Below are positions 6,347 to 7,762 of a stretch of DNA of 7,762 bases, one piece after another. The position numbers were made by a program, and so were the translations under genes. Numbering within the stretch: the first letter of the stretch is position 1; every line of letters begins with the position of its first letter. The stretch comes from Moraxellaceae bacterium (GTDB lineage Bacteria; Pseudomonadota; Gammaproteobacteria; Pseudomonadales; Ketobacteraceae). The stretch is from contig NVVG01000021.1 of NCBI GenBank assembly GCA_002402125.1, positions 499 through 8,260 of the forward strand. The letters run 5' to 3'. The notes under the pieces were generated by a model. The model was not told the origin of the DNA. It searched no databases and saw only the letters and a list, made by a program, of their open reading frames with translations.

Positions 6347-7246
6347 TCAGTCTAATGTATCAATTATCAACTGATCTAAGGGACTTTGCGTATCACGTAA
6401 CGTGCGAGTAGCAACCTGACTATAACGTGCTGTTGTATTCAACTGACTATGACCCAACAAGACTTGTATTACGCGGATGTCTACACCTTGCTCCAATAAG
6501 TGGGTTGCAAAACTATGACGAAAAGTATGCATCGAAACTGGTTTGGTGATACCAACCTGTTTTGCAACATCATGACAAACCCGGCTCAACTGTCGCACCG
6601 AAAGGTGATTAACCGGATCCTGGCCGGGAAAAAGCCATCCACCTTTTTGTAGATGATATTTGACATGACCTACCTGCCACCAATGGCGCAGAGTATTAAG
6701 CAACACTGGCGACAACATGGCATTACGATCCTTCGCTCCCTTGCCTTGCTCCACCCGAATAACCATTTGCTTACTATCAATATCAGCTACCTTCAGCGTC
6801 ACAATCTCACGGATGCGCAAACCTGTGCCATAAGCCACCGAAAAAGCCGTTCTATATTTTAGGTTTGTCGTAGCCTCTAATAATCGGAACACTTCGCTTC
6901 GGCTTAAGATGATGGGTATCTTGTGCGGTCTATTAACGGAACTCATCCTCGCTAGTGCATCAGCACGACCCAGCGTTACCTCATAGAAGAAGCGCAGTCC
7001 CGTGATCGTCGTGTTAATGAGTCCATTAGAAAGGCCACGAGAGACCATATCAAGTTGGAATAAGCGTAGGTCTTCTGCTGTAGCCTCATCGGGCGAGCGT
7101 CCAAAAAATCGAGTAAAGCTCTTAACGGCTCGAACATAACCTGTCTGGGTATGATTCTGAAACTTGCGTAGGGTCATATCGTCAATCATACGTTGACGCA
7201 ATACGCTAATAGGCTTAGTGGATTTAACTTCGATGGAATGATTCAT
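6347..7246 (-). CDS. tyrosine recombinase of the IS91-like element (XerC/D-like)
   Basis: This encodes 299 residues. It is a DNA strand-exchange enzyme of the phage-integrase family. An N-terminal SAM-like core-binding domain occupies about residues 15-100. The catalytic domain carries R144 (GTGLRIREI), a GKGAKDR hairpin with the lysine (about 168-174), H240 and R243 (HTFRHSF), H266 (LLGHS) and the nucleophile Y275 (TTARYSQV). The catalytic set appears complete. I chose the ATG at 7246 because AAGGAG precedes it by seven bases; an ATG 16 codons upstream has no comparable site. It lacks the extra segment near the third conserved patch that marks integron integrases, so it is not IntI. Its role beside the transposase is unproven; resolving transposition intermediates is one possibility. 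Confidence 0.93.
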   Translation of the reverse strand: MNHSIEVKSTKPISVLRQRMIDDMTLRKFQNHTQTGYVRAVKSFTRFFGRSPDEATAEDLRLFQLDMVSRGLSNGLINTTITGLRFFYEVTLGRADALARMSSVNRPHKIPIILSRSEVFRLLEATTNLKYRTAFSVAYGTGLRIREIVTLKVADIDSKQMVIRVEQGKGAKDRNAMLSPVLLNTLRHWWQVGHVKYHLQKGGWLFPGQDPVNHLSVRQLSRVCHDVAKQVGITKPVSMHTFRHSFATHLLEQGVDIRVIQVLLGHSQLNTTARYSQVATRTLRDTQSPLDQLIIDTLD

Positions 7247-7253
7247 AGTCCTT

Positions 7254-7259
7254 CTCCTT
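7254..7259 (-). promoter_or_regulatory. ribosome binding site fixing the recombinase start
   Basis: AAGGAG on the minus strand, seven bases before the ATG at 7246-7244. A second AAGGA lies closer, two bases from the ATG. The longer open frame starting at 7294 has no such site, and its first 16 residues look unlike the family, supporting the shorter protein. Confidence 0.8.
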
Positions 7260-7283
7260 CGTTGATTGAAGTTAAAGGTATGA

Positions 7284-7299
7284 CACTCTATCAAGAGTG
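7284..7299. repeat. 6-bp hairpin upstream of the recombinase gene
   Basis: CACTCT (7284-7289) and AGAGTG (7294-7299) pair perfectly around a four-base loop, about 40 bases before the recombinase ATG. It could be an operator for the two-gene transcript, or part of the element's terminus (terIS side). A TTGATA that could serve as a -35 box overlaps it on the minus strand, but no convincing -10 follows. Confidence 0.5.
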
Positions 7300-7369
7300 A
7301 GGGAAAGACCGGATCTGAATGACTAAATGCTAGTTCGGTCTAATATCGGAGTTAGGTGTATGACGCGGC

Positions 7370-7384
7370 CTACCGCAGAGCGGT
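7370..7384 (+). repeat. right copy of the 15-bp direct repeat
   Basis: CTACCGCAGAGCGGT differs from the copy at 4824-4838 at one base. This copy is itself a perfect small hairpin (ACCGC-AGA-GCGGT); the mismatch in the left copy breaks that symmetry. Confidence 0.5.
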
Positions 7385-7459
7385 TTAGTCCTTAGGGCGA
7401 AAGTTGCCGTTGAAGATCACAACGAATTTCAAATATCAATCGGTAGCTTTGGGGCATAT

Positions 7460-7497
7460 AGTGCCAAATATTTGAAGGCACTCTATAAAACTTATAG
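7460..7497. repeat. two adjacent inverted repeats downstream of the truncated gene
   Basis: AGTGCC (7460-7465) pairs with GGCACT (7477-7482) around an 11-base loop, and CTATAA (7483-7488) pairs with TTATAG (7492-7497) around a three-base loop directly beside it. Neither has the GC-rich stem plus T-run of an intrinsic terminator. They lie 48 to 85 bases beyond the stop of gene 7545-7762, so transcript-end structure is possible, as is a role in the element's right end. Confidence 0.4.
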
Positions 7498-7544
7498 CAA
7501 ACCCTACTTACCTAGAAGCCATCCGCCAAATCAACGGATTGCAT

Positions 7545-7762
7545 TCATTGAATGGAGCACACGCTCTTCCCGGCACCCACATAATAATCAATGACGGTAT
7601 TGAACGCATCTGGGTTGTTCCACTCCACACGAATATTACAAATAAACGGGTAGAACGTTCGGGTGAATGATCGGCCATCTTTATCAAAAAATCTAGCCAT
7701 GGTGACATCATCACACAATGCCATTTCGCGACATAACAAGGTCTGCTCATAAAAAGTAAATA
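7545..7762 (-). CDS. C-terminal part of an uncharacterised protein (5' end outside window)
   Basis: The frame is open from the window edge to a TGA at 7547-7545, giving 71 residues that begin FTFYEQTLLCREMALCDDVT and end VGAGKSVCSIQ. The composition (RVEWNNPDAFNTVIDYY) looks like a genuine soluble protein, more so than the overlapping frame. An internal TTG and an ATG exist in frame but have no ribosome site, so the gene most likely continues beyond the window. The family is not recognised. It ends about 160 bases from the right copy of the direct repeat, so it is probably host or cassette DNA next to the IS91-like element, not part of it. Confidence 0.55.
   Translation of the reverse strand, partial: FTFYEQTLLCREMALCDDVTMARFFDKDGRSFTRTFYPFICNIRVEWNNPDAFNTVIDYYVGAGKSVCSIQ

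Larger units (their letters stand above)
4824..7384 (-). mobile_element. IS91-family element with accessory tyrosine recombinase (ends approximate)
   Basis: The unit consists of a tyrosine recombinase followed by an HUH/Y2 transposase in one transcript, an arrangement I recall for a branch of IS91-like elements in proteobacteria. The coding core is 5136-7246. The ends given are the direct-repeat pair, used only as a working limit; IS91 elements lack terminal inverted repeats and do not duplicate their target, so ends need comparison with other copies. Base composition is visibly more GC-rich than the AT-rich lipoprotein genes to the left, consistent with separate acquisition. Both genes appear intact, so the element may be active. 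Confidence 0.7.

Noticed and set aside
6653..6862. Plus-strand frame of 69 residues
   Set aside because: Antisense to the catalytic domain of the tyrosine recombinase; no independent support.
6347..7246. Tyrosine recombinase as the integron integrase of the cassette array
   Set aside because: It lacks the extra segment that integron integrases carry before the HxxR box, is only 299 residues long, and is coupled to an IS91 transposase instead of facing an attI site.
7351..7357. GTTAGGT as another attC R' core
   Set aside because: No matching R'' core or palindromic arms lie within 150 bases on either side in the right orientation.
7508..7750. Minus-strand frame of 80 residues at the right edge
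   Set aside because: It overlaps the frame ending at 7545, which stays open to the window edge and has a more protein-like composition; this one looks like its shadow.

Overview
The window looks like accessory DNA of a Gram-negative bacterium, most likely a gammaproteobacterium. This rests on an integron-type cassette array with 58-68 bp attC sites, several lipoproteins with clear lipoboxes, a DUF2059-like periplasmic protein, and an IS91-family transposase paired with a tyrosine recombinase. The genus cannot be read from the sequence. Every gene I accept is on the minus strand, so transcription runs from high to low coordinates.

Region 1 (about 1-1657) is a run of integron gene cassettes. 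Each gene is followed, in its own direction, by an attC recombination site: a partial site at 1-23 and full sites at 483-540, 1015-1082 and 1600-1657. The cassette genes are a DUF1761-type small membrane protein (31-456), a soluble acidic protein resembling DUF2947 (535-999), and a small lipoprotein whose signal peptide is split by a frameshift (1094-1593). No integron integrase is visible, so within this window it is a cluster of attC sites lacking an integrase (CALIN) or the interior or edge of a larger chromosomal integron. The last site (1600-1657) has a damaged R'' core and no gene beside it, which marks the edge of the recognisable array.

Region 2 (about 1658-4527) begins with 266 bp of gene-free DNA holding a perfect 11-bp inverted repeat. 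It then carries three co-oriented genes for exported proteins: a DUF2059-like protein (1924-2715), an uncharacterised lipoprotein (2778-3476), and a second lipoprotein with a Gly/Ser-rich tether (3682-4527). No attC sites separate them, so they do not look like ordinary cassettes.

Region 3 (about 4528-7544) is an IS91-like mobile element: an HUH/Y2 transposase (5136-6344) immediately preceded in the same transcript by a tyrosine recombinase (6347-7246), with two bases between the genes. Hairpins lie on both sides of this pair, and a near-identical 15-bp direct repeat occurs in the two flanks. The exact ends are not determined. A 5'-truncated unknown gene enters from the right edge (7545-7762).

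Three kinds of recombination gene or site therefore lie within 7 kb: attC sites that are recombined as folded single strands, an HUH single-strand transposase and a tyrosine recombinase. Functional interaction between them is speculation. I see no clear evidence of a wholly new system. The best leads are the frameshifted lipoprotein cassette, the damaged attC at the array edge, and the unexplained repeats around the IS91-like element.
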